DNA of 64,000 nucleotides from Paenibacillus sp. FSL H8-0537 (GCF_038051995.1 NZ_CP150290.1:2160001-2224000), one strand, 5' to 3'; positions 53,375 through 63,381 are shown, counted from the first letter of the stretch. The notes: generated by a model not told the origin, from the letters alone. Numbers and translations are program-made.

Positions 53375-56300
53375 ATGCTTAATCGAAAGAATATGGGCAT
53401 GTTCCTGATGATAATAGGAATTATGGGCACAATTTTCGCGCTTATTTTCCATAATGTTGCAGATAAACAGGATGTGCGTGCTGTAAATGGCGTGTTGGAC
53501 TTGAGTAACTGGAGTTTTGTAGAAAAGGGGGCAGTGAAGCTGGATGGCGAGTGGGAGTTTTATCCTGGCCAGCTGCTGACTCCAAAAGATTTTGTCATAG
53601 CTAGCCAGATGCCGCAGGAGCAGGCTCCACCGAGCAAGCTGGTGAATGTGCCGGGTAAATGGAATGATTATTTGTCTGGAGAAGGAAGTAGGGCGGGCAT
53701 TGGCTACGGCACTTATCGCTTGAAAATTCAGCTTCCCAGCCATTTGCGAGAAATATATGGGGTTTATACCTCAAACATTCGCATGGCCAATCGCATTTAT
53801 TTAAACAATCAAATGATTGGCGCCAGTGGTGCCCCAGCTGCAAATGAGTACGATGGCGTTCAGAACAATGTGCCTTATATTGGTCTTGGCACCGTTGCGG
53901 GCGATTCGGTCGAGCTCATTGTGCAGGTGGCAAACTACAGCTATGCTACAGGCGGCATTATTTATTCCATTACCTTCGGAGAGCAGCACACCATTATCAA
54001 AAACCGTGAGATGGATATTTTGCTAGGGGTGCTGACGATTGCCGGATTTTTGATTCCAGGTTTATTTTGCTTGCTGTTATATGCGCTTAGAAAACAGGAG
54101 AAGGGGCTGATGTTTCTCGGGCTTTTTTGCCTCTCGTCCATGATTTTTATGATGACCCAAGGGGAACGGCTCATTTCCCAGCTGCTTCCTGATCTGCCGT
54201 ATTCCTTCGTGCTGAAGCTGCAGCCAATCTCATCGGTGTTTGTGTATTATTTTTTATTATGCATCGTGAATGAAATGCTGCCAGGCATCGTTCATCCCAA
54301 AGTGATGCGGTTCTTGAAATGGCTTGCGAGCATCACCATTTTGCTGGAGCTCATTGCGACGCCATTATTTATATCGAAGCTGGAAGTATTAATTATGGCT
54401 CAAGGCTTGTTGATGATCGTTTATTATATTTATGTCATTATCCGCGGGGTAGGACGCAAAGCGTATACGGATCCCTACTGGTTTTTAAGTCTTCAGAGCA
54501 TCGTCATGATGATGCTTGCTTCCATGATGCGGGCCTACGGATTTTTGGAAAGCACCATGCTCATTTCCTTCGAAATGCTGCTGTTTGTGTTCGCCCACGC
54601 GGGCTTGTTCGCGAAACGCTTTACGAAATCAATTCGCGAGGTGGAGCAGCTGTCAGAGAAGCTGCTGACGCTTGATGGGCTCAAGGATGAATTTATGACG
54701 ATGACCTCGCACGAGCTGAGGACGCCGCTGCACGGCATTATTAATATGGCAGCCTCCATGCTGGAAGGCGCTGCCGGGCCGCTGAACAATACGAAGCAGG
54801 CGGAGCATTTATCGATGATTGTCTCGACCGGCAAGCAGCTGTCCGCCCTTATTCAGGATATTTTGGAATTCGCGGAGCTGAGGGGCGGTGTGATGAAGCT
54901 GGCGAAGCGAAAAATTTATTTTCAGCCTGTGCTTCATGCGGTCGTGGAGGTTGTGGAGCATCTGCTCATCGACAAGCAGGTGCAGATTCAGCAGCGGCTG
55001 CCCGCCAATTTGCCTTTGCTGGATGCGGATGAGGATCGGCTGCGGCAAATTTTGTACAACTTGCTGGGCAATGCAGCGAAGGCGACCATTCAAGGGAAAA
55101 TTACAATTAGTGCGGTGACGCAGGCAAATAAGGTAAGGGTGGACATTTCGGATACGGGAATGGGCATGTCGCCTGAGCAGCTGGAAACGATTTTTCTTTC
55201 TGAACGTAAAGCAAAGGCTGCACTGGCGGGCTTTCAAGGCTCGGGCTTCGGACTGCGCATTACGAAGCAGCTTGTGGAGCTGGGCGGGGGAACCATTAGC
55301 GTCCATTCTATTGCAGGAAAAGGGACTACGTTCAGCTTTACAATACCAATCGCACAAGGCCAGCAAACAGACGAGGCTGATATCCCCTATCAGGAGCAGG
55401 CCGCCGCAATCGAGCTTACGGCTATGCTGAATATACCGCCGCCCGCTGCTGAATTCCGCGTACTCGTCGTTGACGATGATCCGATTAATTTGCAGGTGCT
55501 CATTAATTTGCTTTCCATCGAACGCTGCGAGGTAACGGCGGTAAGAAGCGGGGATGAAGCGCTTGAAGAGGCGCTTGCTGCTCCGGCCAAATATGATTTG
55601 GTCATTACGGACTGGATGATGCCGAAAATGTCGGGCATTGAGCTTTGCCGCAAAATCCGCGAGCGCTTCCTGCTGTCTGAGCTGCCGGTGCTGCTGCTCA
55701 CGGCCAGAACGAAGCCAGAGGACATTAAGCTCGGCTTTGAAGCAGGGGTCAACGATTATGTTGGCAAGCCCGTTGATGCAGGCGAGCTGCGTGCCCGGGT
55801 TCAAACGCTGCTGGCACTCCGCAAGTCGGTTAAGCTGGCCGTACAGGCGGAAATGGCATTTTTACAGGCGCAAATCAAGCCTCATTTTTTATATAATGCC
55901 TTGAATACGATTATAGCGATTTGTCCGGTAGATCCGTATAAAGCAATGGAGCTGCTGATTGAGTTAAGCCAGTTTTTGCGCAGCAGCTTTGATTTCCATA
56001 ATCGCGATAAAATGACGACGATCGAACGTGAGCTGGAGCTGGTTAAGTCCTATTTGACGCTGGAAAAGGCGCGTTTTGATGAAAGGCTTAAAATTGAATA
56101 CGAAATTAGCTGCGATGAGCTTGCGCTTATACCTCCGCTGACCATTCAGCCGATTGTGGAAAATGCGGTTAATCACGGCGTCATGAAAAAAGAAGAAGGC
56201 GGCACCATTAAGCTGAAAATTTCTGAAGTGGATAACTGTATTATGGTTCTTGTAGAGGACGATGGTGTAGGCTTTTCCACGGAACGATTATCGCAGGTGC

Positions 56301-56464
56301 TTTCGGACAAAGGGACGGGACGCGTAGGCTTGAGCAACATTCATCAAAGGCTGATTAATTTGTACGGCAGCGGTTTGGTCATTGATGGACAGCGGCAGCA
56401 CGGAGCGGAGGTAAGCTTCCGCTATCCGAAAGAGCTGCGAGCAGGCACGTATAACGAACTATGA
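53375..56464 (+). CDS. Double-kinase hybrid sensor (7TM, HisKA, REC, LytS-type kinase)
   Basis: A 1029-residue membrane sensor. An N-terminal helix and a 200-residue extracellular beta domain (VLDLSNWSFVEKGAVKLDGEWEFY, in parts) resemble 7TMR-DISM sensors, followed by about seven helices (210-400). Then come a HisKA with phospho-His446 in MTSHELRTPLHG, an HATPase domain (NLLGNAAKATIQG, DTGMGMSPEQ, GSGFGLRITKQL), a receiver with Asp746 in ITDWMMPKMSG, and a second LytS-type kinase with His837 in QIKPHFLYNALNTI and its own ATPase domain (VENAVNHG, GVGLSNIHQRL). Two kinases of different families in one chain is unusual. A response regulator gene follows 10 bp later. Confidence 0.88.
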   Translation: MLNRKNMGMFLMIIGIMGTIFALIFHNVADKQDVRAVNGVLDLSNWSFVEKGAVKLDGEWEFYPGQLLTPKDFVIASQMPQEQAPPSKLVNVPGKWNDYLSGEGSRAGIGYGTYRLKIQLPSHLREIYGVYTSNIRMANRIYLNNQMIGASGAPAANEYDGVQNNVPYIGLGTVAGDSVELIVQVANYSYATGGIIYSITFGEQHTIIKNREMDILLGVLTIAGFLIPGLFCLLLYALRKQEKGLMFLGLFCLSSMIFMMTQGERLISQLLPDLPYSFVLKLQPISSVFVYYFLLCIVNEMLPGIVHPKVMRFLKWLASITILLELIATPLFISKLEVLIMAQGLLMIVYYIYVIIRGVGRKAYTDPYWFLSLQSIVMMMLASMMRAYGFLESTMLISFEMLLFVFAHAGLFAKRFTKSIREVEQLSEKLLTLDGLKDEFMTMTSHELRTPLHGIINMAASMLEGAAGPLNNTKQAEHLSMIVSTGKQLSALIQDILEFAELRGGVMKLAKRKIYFQPVLHAVVEVVEHLLIDKQVQIQQRLPANLPLLDADEDRLRQILYNLLGNAAKATIQGKITISAVTQANKVRVDISDTGMGMSPEQLETIFLSERKAKAALAGFQGSGFGLRITKQLVELGGGTISVHSIAGKGTTFSFTIPIAQGQQTDEADIPYQEQAAAIELTAMLNIPPPAAEFRVLVVDDDPINLQVLINLLSIERCEVTAVRSGDEALEEALAAPAKYDLVITDWMMPKMSGIELCRKIRERFLLSELPVLLLTARTKPEDIKLGFEAGVNDYVGKPVDAGELRARVQTLLALRKSVKLAVQAEMAFLQAQIKPHFLYNALNTIIAICPVDPYKAMELLIELSQFLRSSFDFHNRDKMTTIERELELVKSYLTLEKARFDERLKIEYEISCDELALIPPLTIQPIVENAVNHGVMKKEEGGTIKLKISEVDNCIMVLVEDDGVGFSTERLSQVLSDKGTGRVGLSNIHQRLINLYGSGLVIDGQRQHGAEVSFRYPKELRAGTYNEL

Positions 56465-56480
56465 AAGGGAGTCGATGGCG

Positions 56481-57608
56481 ATGAGAGTCATTTTAATTGA
56501 TGATGAAAAGCCGGCGCTCGCTCACATTGAATGGTTGTTCGAGCGGGACGGACGCTTACAGGTGGCAGCAAAATTCACCTCGGCCAGAGATGGCATTCAG
56601 GATGTGCGGAACACGCCCGCCCAGATCGTCTTTCTGGACATTAATATGCCGGGCCTGAATGGGCTTGAGGCGGCGGAGCATATCCGCAGCATTAACCCGG
56701 ATATCCGTATCGTATACATAACGGCCTATTCGGAATATGCGATTGAAGCGTTTGAGCACAATGCGCTCGATTATTTGCTGAAGCCCGTACATCCTGAGCG
56801 GTTTAAGAAGACGATTACCCGCATTATGGAGGATTACAGTCGGGGCAAGCCGGAGAATCAGCCGCTGCCAGGCAGGCAGGTGCTCTGCTTCAAGCGGCTG
56901 GCGTTTCATGACGATGGAAAAACGAATACGAGCCTCCGGCTGCGGACGCTGAAAGCGCAGGAGCTGTTTGCTTTTTTACTGCATTATAAAGATCAATGGG
57001 TCGCCAAGCAGCAGCTTCTTGACACGCTATGGCCCGATTCGGATTATGAGAAAGCGATGATGCTGCTCCATACGTCCGTCTATCAAATTCGCAAGCTGAT
57101 GAAAGATTGGAAAGTAGAGGCGCTCGTTGAGTTTGCGCTTGACAGCTATCGTCTGACGAGCAATGGATTAAAGCTGGATGTCGAGCAGTTTGAGCTGGGA
57201 GTTGCCGCGATTCGCGTAATTGATACGGAGCAGCAGCGTATTGCGGCGGAGCAGACGCTCAGCCTTTATGCTGGGGACTATTTTGAAGAGCATGATTTTC
57301 TATGGGCTCGGCAGCGCAGGGATGAGCTTAGAGCGAAATATGTGCGGTTTGTTCGCAGTCTTATCCACTATGAGATGAACGCTGGGCATGAGCAGGATGC
57401 GCTTAAGAGACTGCTGCTGCTGCATGAGCAGGAGCCTTACTCGGATGAGCTATGCCGGCAGGTTTTAAAGCTGTTGGGCCAGCTGGGCGAACAGGAGGCA
57501 CTTGTCCTCTATTATGACGATTTTGCACGATTGCTTCTCGAAGACTTAAATTGTGAGCCGGAGCCAGAGACGAAGCATGTGATAAAGCAGCTTAAAGGCG
57601 CTATATAA
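56481..57608 (+). CDS. Response regulator with SARP-type DNA-binding and BTAD domains
   Basis: A 375-residue regulator. Residues 1-120 are a receiver with phospho-Asp53 in FLDINMPGLNG and Lys103 in YLLKPVHPE. Residues 145-235 are a winged helix (TLKAQELFAFLLHYKDQWVAKQ in parts, then SVYQIRKLMKDW) and 240-375 a helical bacterial transcriptional activation domain (SLYAGDYFEEHDFLWARQRRDEL in parts). This SARP/BTAD arrangement is common in Actinobacteria and occurs in some Bacilli. It lies 17 bp after the hybrid sensor, so the two form a two-component system. ATG 56481 has AAAGGGAG 9 bases upstream; ATG 56475 is in frame. Confidence 0.87.
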   Translation: MRVILIDDEKPALAHIEWLFERDGRLQVAAKFTSARDGIQDVRNTPAQIVFLDINMPGLNGLEAAEHIRSINPDIRIVYITAYSEYAIEAFEHNALDYLLKPVHPERFKKTITRIMEDYSRGKPENQPLPGRQVLCFKRLAFHDDGKTNTSLRLRTLKAQELFAFLLHYKDQWVAKQQLLDTLWPDSDYEKAMMLLHTSVYQIRKLMKDWKVEALVEFALDSYRLTSNGLKLDVEQFELGVAAIRVIDTEQQRIAAEQTLSLYAGDYFEEHDFLWARQRRDELRAKYVRFVRSLIHYEMNAGHEQDALKRLLLLHEQEPYSDELCRQVLKLLGQLGEQEALVLYYDDFARLLLEDLNCEPEPETKHVIKQLKGAI

Positions 57609-57640
57609 ATTAAATTAAATTAAAATAAAATAAAATAAAT
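57606..57640 (+). repeat. AAATTA/AAATA simple repeat
   Basis: Short tandem AT-rich units (aaatta, then aaata) directly after the regulator stop. Confidence 0.8.
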
Positions 57641-57842
57641 TGGCGGTTTAGCTGGCTTTGCCTTTCTTTTTGCGAATGGCTGAGCGGCTGGGCCGCTTTT
57701 TTGAAATTTATACTAGGATGTACTAGGATGTGCATGCAAACGTGTGGCCCTTCCTGCTGCTCCATGCTTAGTGCCTATTCTAAGCCAATGTAGGCTAATC
57801 TCCTCTGACCATTCAAGGCTTAAGGAGCTGCAGCATGTGAGT

Positions 57843-57977
57843 GTTGCAGAGAACACAGATGCAGAGAACACAGATGCAGAGAACACAGATGCAGAGAACA
57901 CAGTTGCAGATAGCAATGTGGCTGACACTACTGTTGTTGAGAATACTGTTGTTGAGAATACTGTTGCTGAGATCACG
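57843..57977 (+). repeat. Nine 15-bp tandem units
   Basis: Nine consecutive 15-base units of gatgcagagaacaca type. Units 1-4 are nearly identical; units 5-9 diverge to gttgttgagaatact and relatives. All keep one frame and can encode pentapeptides of the type DAENT and VVENT. On the complementary strand the same unit reads VFSAS. No start or ribosome binding site supports translation. Confidence 0.75.
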
Positions 57978-58175
57978 CAGCCTTGGAAGCTCGTTCCTTT
58001 TTTGGCGGACTGAGGTTCCGCTATTCTGGATTTTGATCCCATTTCGGACCTTGAGCGGACAGGAGATTCGCTATTGCCTTCATAATCCTCTCAAAATGAC
58101 GATGGGCAGCGCATTAGCGGCTCCTGAGTCCGCAGCCTGTGCCAAAACCAGTGATTTGGTTGAAATAGCGGCTGC

Positions 58176-58231
58176 TGTGTCCTCCGAGTTGCGTCCTCCG
58201 AGTTGCGTCCTCCGAGCTGTGTCCACCAAGT
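58176..58231 (+). repeat. Four 14-bp tandem units
   Basis: tgtgtcctccgagt, tgcgtcctccgagt, tgcgtcctccgagc and a diverged fourth unit follow one another. A 14-base period does not keep a reading frame, so this is a non-coding repeat. Confidence 0.7.
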
Positions 58232-58697
58232 CTACCTTTGTGTCTTCGTACAAGGAGCAAGCCCCTGAAAAGTGCATCAAGAAGTTGCCGTTTGGTAAGC
58301 AGGTTCACATTTTCCGTATAGATGAGTTGTGCCATTCCCTGTAGTAGAGGGAAGACGTTTGAACGCTGACTTCTATCGGAATCCAGCTCGCTTGCGTATG
58401 CATACACACCGTAGAATGAGTTTGAAACGGGTACAATACAGATAAAAACGTTTATACGTTTGGATAAAATGTCTAGTTTTTAATCAAACAGCTCTGTTTT
58501 TTGGCGTGGTTTATTTCGGAAAATTCCCTATAATTGGAGAAGTATTCACCATACAGGCAGGAGTACCGAGTGTGTTTTAAAATATAAGCATGTATAAGTA
58601 TCACCCTTATAATGGGCTTATATTTCACCCTCGAAACGGTAGCTTTGCCGCCAGAGGATGGCGACAGTCGTTTACACTTGGCAGATTTGCCTATTTT

Positions 58698-58711
58698 GGA
58701 AAGCGCTTTAT
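58698..58711 (+). promoter_or_regulatory. cre-like site before the PL11 gene
   Basis: ggaaagcgctttat has the palindromic AAAGCGCTTT core and matches the cre consensus at 11 of 14 positions, 75 bp before the start codon. Confidence 0.5.
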
Positions 58712-58785
58712 TTCTGCGGGGGAGATGATGGACCCTCAGGAGAAAGACGGAGTACAAACCTAATTTCAGGGAGGTAATAACGGTA

Positions 58786-61700
58786 ATGCGAATGCGCAAG
58801 AAGGGGAAAGGAACTGCAGCAATGTCGAAGTTCCTGTCATGTCTTTTAGCACTCACTCTCTTAGTCCCAGCCTTTTCTATGCCTGCAGCAGCAGCTGATT
58901 CGGTGCTGGTATCCGATGATTTCAGCAGCTATGCGCTTGGCGATCTAACAATTGGAAGCGGTAACACTTGGACAAAGGAAGGTGCTGCTCCAGCTTTTGT
59001 AGTCAAGCAGGATTCTGTTACAGGTTCTACTTATGGAGCGATTACGAATGAATCGACCGGCTCCTCTTATATCGGCCAACGTTTTGCCGGTGAAAGCGGC
59101 GGCTTAATCGTTGAATTTGATGTCAACCTGCCAACGGGTAAAGGCGGCTCGCTATGGGTCATGGATGGCAAGGTGAACGCAACCAATGCTGCCGCTGCCC
59201 GCTACCAGCTTGATGCTGGTGTCATCAAGCAGCATAATGCAGCTGTAGATAAGCAGCTTGCGTATGATGTGACGCATTGGTACCGTTTCAAAATGGTATT
59301 TAATGTGCCAAGCAAGCAGTATAATGTAAGCGTTACCGATTTGGCGACGAACGCGACGGTAAACTGGCCGTCCGCTTTTTACAGCAACCGGGAACGGATC
59401 AGCAGCTTTGGCTTCTATGTCAATCCGAATGGCGGCCAAATCAATGTGGCGAATGTGCGTGTAACCGCGCTTGACGTGAAGCTGGCTGGCTTAGTACTAG
59501 GCTCAAGCGACTTTGCTCCTGTGCTTAATCCACCGTTTGATCCGGGTGTGTACGATTATTCGGTAGAGGTGCCGTATTCAGCTGCATCGGTGGATGTAAC
59601 ACCAACGGCAAGCAACGCTGGATTGGTTGGATTAAAATTGGATGCGGGTGCGATTGCCAGTGGACAGAAGAGTACCATTCCTTTGACGAGCGACGAGACG
59701 GAATTTGGCGTATCGGTAACCTCGTCCGCCTATACGGATATTAGCCGTACGTACAAAGTGAAAGTCAATAAGCTGGAAAAGTCACCTAATGTGACGTATG
59801 TTGTCAGTGAAGCGCATGATGAAACGGTCAAAATCGGCTGGGAGCAGCCTCAGGACCCAGCTTTTAAGGAAACTCGCGTTTATTTGAAAAATGAAGACAC
59901 TTCCTTGACACGAGTCGATACGGTGCCTGCGGGCAAATACATTTCGACTATAGCAGGGCTGTCGAATGGAACGACCTATTCATTCGTGGTCAAAGGCGCT
60001 TATGAATATGTGGGAGAAGCGGTTAGCGAGTCAAGCGGCATAGCAATTAGTGAAACGCCGATTAAGCTGGCTCCTCGCCAAATGGAAGCACTGGACCGCG
60101 GCCTCGTTGCGGTGAAGGAAACCGATCATGTGTACGTAGGCTGGCGCCTGCTGGGCACCGATGCGGAGGATATCGCATTCAACCTGTACCGCGACGGCGT
60201 GAAGCTGAACAGCACGCCAATTACAGGCAGCACCAACTATACGGATGTGAACGGCAGCAGCAGTTCAACGTATAATGTGCGGGCCATTATCGGCGGAGTG
60301 GAGCAGACGCAATCGGAAACGGTTGACGTGTGGGATACAAACTACTTGAATATTCCGCTTGAGAAGCCGGAAGGCGGGGTAACCCCAGATGGCGTAGCTT
60401 ATACGTATTCGGCGAATGACGCATCCGTTGGCGATTTGGACGGAGACGGGCAATACGAAATTATAATGAGCTGGATGCCAAGCAATGCGAAGGATAACTC
60501 GCAGGCTGGCTACACGGGCAATGTGTATGTTGATGCTTACAAGCTCGACGGCACACGTCTGTGGCGAATGGATTTAGGCAAAAATATGCGGGCAGGCGCC
60601 CACTATCTCGACATTATGGTCTACGATTTGGATGGTGACGGCAAAGCCGAGGTGACGTTCCGCACAGCGGATGGCACGATTGACGGAAGCGGCGTCGTCA
60701 TTGGCGATGCCAATGCGGATCACCGCAACGCCAGCGGATATATTTTGACCGGACCGGAGTTCCATACGGTGTTTGAAGGTGCGACAGGCAAAGCGCTGGC
60801 AACGGATGCTTATGAGCCGGAGCGGGGCAATGTTGCGGATTGGGGCGATGCCTACGGCAATCGCGTTGACCGTTTCCTTGCGGCGATTGCCTATCTCGAC
60901 GGCGAGCGTCCGAGCATCGTGATGCAGCGTGGCTATTACACGCGGATGGTGCTTGTCGCCTATAACTATCGGGATGGCGAACTGACGAAGGTGTGGACGT
61001 TCGATTCCAAAACGCCAGGCAATGAAGATTATTACGGCCAAGGCAATCACCAGCTTAGCGTTGCTGATGTGGATAATGATGGCCGGGATGAAATTATTAC
61101 AGGCGCGGCAGCTATTGACGATAACGGAGACGGGCTGTGGAGCTCTAAGCTCGGCCATGGCGATGCGATGCATCTGAGCAATCTGAACCCGGACCGTCTG
61201 GGACTGGAATTGTTTGCGGTGCAAGAGGATACCGCCGTTAAATATTCCTACGATATGAAGGATGCACGAACAGGCCGTGTTTTATGGGGGCAGCTGCAGC
61301 TCGGCATTGATGCTGGACGCGGTTTGTCGGCAGATATCGATCCAAGGCATAAAGGCGCGGAATCATGGGCAATCGACGGTGCCTGGAACAGTACGACAGG
61401 CGGGCTGTTTAACGCCAAGGGTGAGAAGCTGTCCGCGAGCATTCCAACGTCCAACTTTGCCATTTGGTGGGATGGCGACCTCAGCCGCGAGCTGCTTGAT
61501 CATAATTGGCTAGGTGATCCGCGCGTTGGCGTTCCAAAAATTGACAAGTGGGATTATGAAAACGAAGCACTCGTGAATTTGGAAACCTTCTCAGGCACTT
61601 ATTCGATTAATGATACGAAAGGCAATCCGAACCTGCAGGCTGATCTATTCGGAGACTGGCGCGAAGAGGTGGTGCTGCGGACGGAAGACAGCAGCGCGCT

Positions 61701-63381
61701 GCGCATTTATACAACGACAGCTGTCACCGAGCATCGGATTCATACGCTAATGCATGATCCTGTCTACAGACTTGGCATCGCATGGCAAAATACGGGCTAC
61801 AACCAGCCGCCACATACGAGCTTCTATCTAGGGACAGATATGGAAATGCCTGAACGGCCGAACATTCGTACAAATGCCATTGCAGCGACGAGCCTTAGCA
61901 TTTCCGCTCCTTCGCAAGAGGTGACGGCGGGGCAGCAGCTGCAACTGAGCCCGGTATTTTTGCCAGCGGCGGCAACAAACAAAGCCGTAACGTGGGCCGT
62001 TGCAGGTGAAGCTGGCTCGCCAACAACGCTTGCAACGATTAATGCAAATGGCTTGCTGTCAGCAGTCGCGGCAGGCAAAGTAAAAGTTACAGCGACAGCA
62101 AATGACGGTTCGGGCGTGAGCGGCGAGCTCGTCGTGACGATTTCTGCTGCTGGAACTGTGAACCCCGGAGCGGGCTCGGGATCAAGCGGAACGGGTGCAA
62201 CGACTCCCCCGACGTCAACTCCGGCTCCTGCCAATGTGGTGCTTAAGCCGGTCGTTACGGTAGACACTGGCGGCAAAGCATCGGCTGAAATGACTGCGGC
62301 TGAGCTCTCGAAAGGGCTGGACGATGCAGCAGGCAAAAAGCTTGCGATCACCGCTGTGCCAACGGGTGCGGCAAGCTCCGTTCAAGTAACGCTTCCAGCG
62401 CAGGCGCTGAAAGCGGCATCTGGCAAACAGGTAAGCCAAGTGGAATTGAATTTGGGTTTGGCGAGCATAACGCTAGATACGGCTTGGCTTTCGAGGCAAA
62501 TTGAAGCAGGAGCTGGGAAGCTTGAAATATCCGCTGCTGAGGCCGATATAAGCAAGCTTTCCGCCGAGGCGAAAGCACAACTGGGGGATGCAAAAGTTTA
62601 TGATTTGACATTGACGATTGATGGCAAAGCGATTACTTCTTTTGCAGGTGGTGTTAAAGTTGCATTGGACTACAGTCTGCAAGCAGGAGAGAGTCCGAAT
62701 AAAGTGGTCGTCTATTACATTGACGATAATGGCGAAATGCAAATTGTGAAAAATGGAAAATACGAGGCGGCAGCAGGGCACGTCACCTTTAAACCAGAGC
62801 ATTTCAGCAAATATGCAGCAGCTCACGTCAATATTCAATTTAATGATATTGAACGTGTAGCATGGGCGAAGGACAGCATTGAATCGCTCGCTGCCAGAGG
62901 CATTATTAATGGCATGGGCAATCAAGCCTTTAAGCCGGATCAGCAAGTCACGCGTGCCCAGTTTCTGAAAATGCTGCTGCAAACGTTCGATTTGGAGCAG
63001 GCAGATGCAGCAAGCACGTTTAGCGATGTGCAGCCAGGCAGCTGGTATTACAGCTCAGTGGCCAGCGCGCAGGAGCTAGGCATTGTTGAAGGCAAAGCAA
63101 ATGGCACTTTTGGCTTTAATGATGAAATTACGCGTGAGGATATGGCTGTTATGGCCCATCGCGTTATTCAGAAGCTTGAGCTGAAGCTGTATGCACAAGG
63201 ACAGCCAAGTGATTTCAAAGACAGCTCGGCGATATCCAGCTATGCGAAGCAGGCAGTAGATGCGATGCAAAGTGCAGGCATCATTAAAGGAACAGGCAAT
63301 GGCAGCTTCGAGCCGAAGAGCCATGCAACGCGGGCACAAGCGGCGGTTGTCATTAACGCGCTGCTTGGGACGAATAATTAA
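58786..63381 (+). CDS. SLH-anchored rhamnogalacturonan lyase, PL11 type
   Basis: A 1531-residue secreted cell-surface enzyme, GGGAGGTAA about 10 bases before its ATG. Order: signal peptide (CLLALTLLVPAFSMPAAAA), concanavalin-like domain at 45-230, cadherin-like domain near 230-330, fibronectin type III near 335-425. The PL11 catalytic propeller lies at about 428-1030 (LAPRQMEALDRGLVAVKE in part, SVGDLDGDGQYEIIMSW, LGKNMRAGAHY), with calcium-binding DGDG repeats. A Big2-like domain at 1033-1125, a Gly/Pro linker, a beta-rich domain, and three SLH repeats at 1353-1531 follow. PL11 enzymes split the rhamnogalacturonan I backbone by beta-elimination. SLH repeats bind cell-wall polymer, holding it on the surface. 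Confidence 0.93.
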   Translation: MRMRKKGKGTAAMSKFLSCLLALTLLVPAFSMPAAAADSVLVSDDFSSYALGDLTIGSGNTWTKEGAAPAFVVKQDSVTGSTYGAITNESTGSSYIGQRFAGESGGLIVEFDVNLPTGKGGSLWVMDGKVNATNAAAARYQLDAGVIKQHNAAVDKQLAYDVTHWYRFKMVFNVPSKQYNVSVTDLATNATVNWPSAFYSNRERISSFGFYVNPNGGQINVANVRVTALDVKLAGLVLGSSDFAPVLNPPFDPGVYDYSVEVPYSAASVDVTPTASNAGLVGLKLDAGAIASGQKSTIPLTSDETEFGVSVTSSAYTDISRTYKVKVNKLEKSPNVTYVVSEAHDETVKIGWEQPQDPAFKETRVYLKNEDTSLTRVDTVPAGKYISTIAGLSNGTTYSFVVKGAYEYVGEAVSESSGIAISETPIKLAPRQMEALDRGLVAVKETDHVYVGWRLLGTDAEDIAFNLYRDGVKLNSTPITGSTNYTDVNGSSSSTYNVRAIIGGVEQTQSETVDVWDTNYLNIPLEKPEGGVTPDGVAYTYSANDASVGDLDGDGQYEIIMSWMPSNAKDNSQAGYTGNVYVDAYKLDGTRLWRMDLGKNMRAGAHYLDIMVYDLDGDGKAEVTFRTADGTIDGSGVVIGDANADHRNASGYILTGPEFHTVFEGATGKALATDAYEPERGNVADWGDAYGNRVDRFLAAIAYLDGERPSIVMQRGYYTRMVLVAYNYRDGELTKVWTFDSKTPGNEDYYGQGNHQLSVADVDNDGRDEIITGAAAIDDNGDGLWSSKLGHGDAMHLSNLNPDRLGLELFAVQEDTAVKYSYDMKDARTGRVLWGQLQLGIDAGRGLSADIDPRHKGAESWAIDGAWNSTTGGLFNAKGEKLSASIPTSNFAIWWDGDLSRELLDHNWLGDPRVGVPKIDKWDYENEALVNLETFSGTYSINDTKGNPNLQADLFGDWREEVVLRTEDSSALRIYTTTAVTEHRIHTLMHDPVYRLGIAWQNTGYNQPPHTSFYLGTDMEMPERPNIRTNAIAATSLSISAPSQEVTAGQQLQLSPVFLPAAATNKAVTWAVAGEAGSPTTLATINANGLLSAVAAGKVKVTATANDGSGVSGELVVTISAAGTVNPGAGSGSSGTGATTPPTSTPAPANVVLKPVVTVDTGGKASAEMTAAELSKGLDDAAGKKLAITAVPTGAASSVQVTLPAQALKAASGKQVSQVELNLGLASITLDTAWLSRQIEAGAGKLEISAAEADISKLSAEAKAQLGDAKVYDLTLTIDGKAITSFAGGVKVALDYSLQAGESPNKVVVYYIDDNGEMQIVKNGKYEAAAGHVTFKPEHFSKYAAAHVNIQFNDIERVAWAKDSIESLAARGIINGMGNQAFKPDQQVTRAQFLKMLLQTFDLEQADAASTFSDVQPGSWYYSSVASAQELGIVEGKANGTFGFNDEITREDMAVMAHRVIQKLELKLYAQGQPSDFKDSSAISSYAKQAVDAMQSAGIIKGTGNGSFEPKSHATRAQAAVVINALLGTNN

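Larger units (their letters stand above)
57609..58785. other. Long intergenic region rich in tandem repeats
   Basis: About 1.2 kb without a supported gene. It holds an AT-rich simple repeat, a 15-bp tandem repeat (57843-57977), a 14-bp tandem repeat (58176-58231) and the upstream region of the pectin lyase gene with a cre-like site. Overlapping frames exist on both strands but lack ribosome binding sites. Confidence 0.6.

Noticed and set aside
53375..57608. Phosphorelay controlling the GH74/GH5 genes
   Set aside because: Neighbourhood alone supports it; no shared operator was seen before those genes, so it is left as a question and not claimed as a feature.
57713..58344. 109-residue minus frame and 167- and 89-residue plus frames
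   Set aside because: All are created by the tandem repeats; none has a ribosome binding site or recognisable domain, and they overlap one another.
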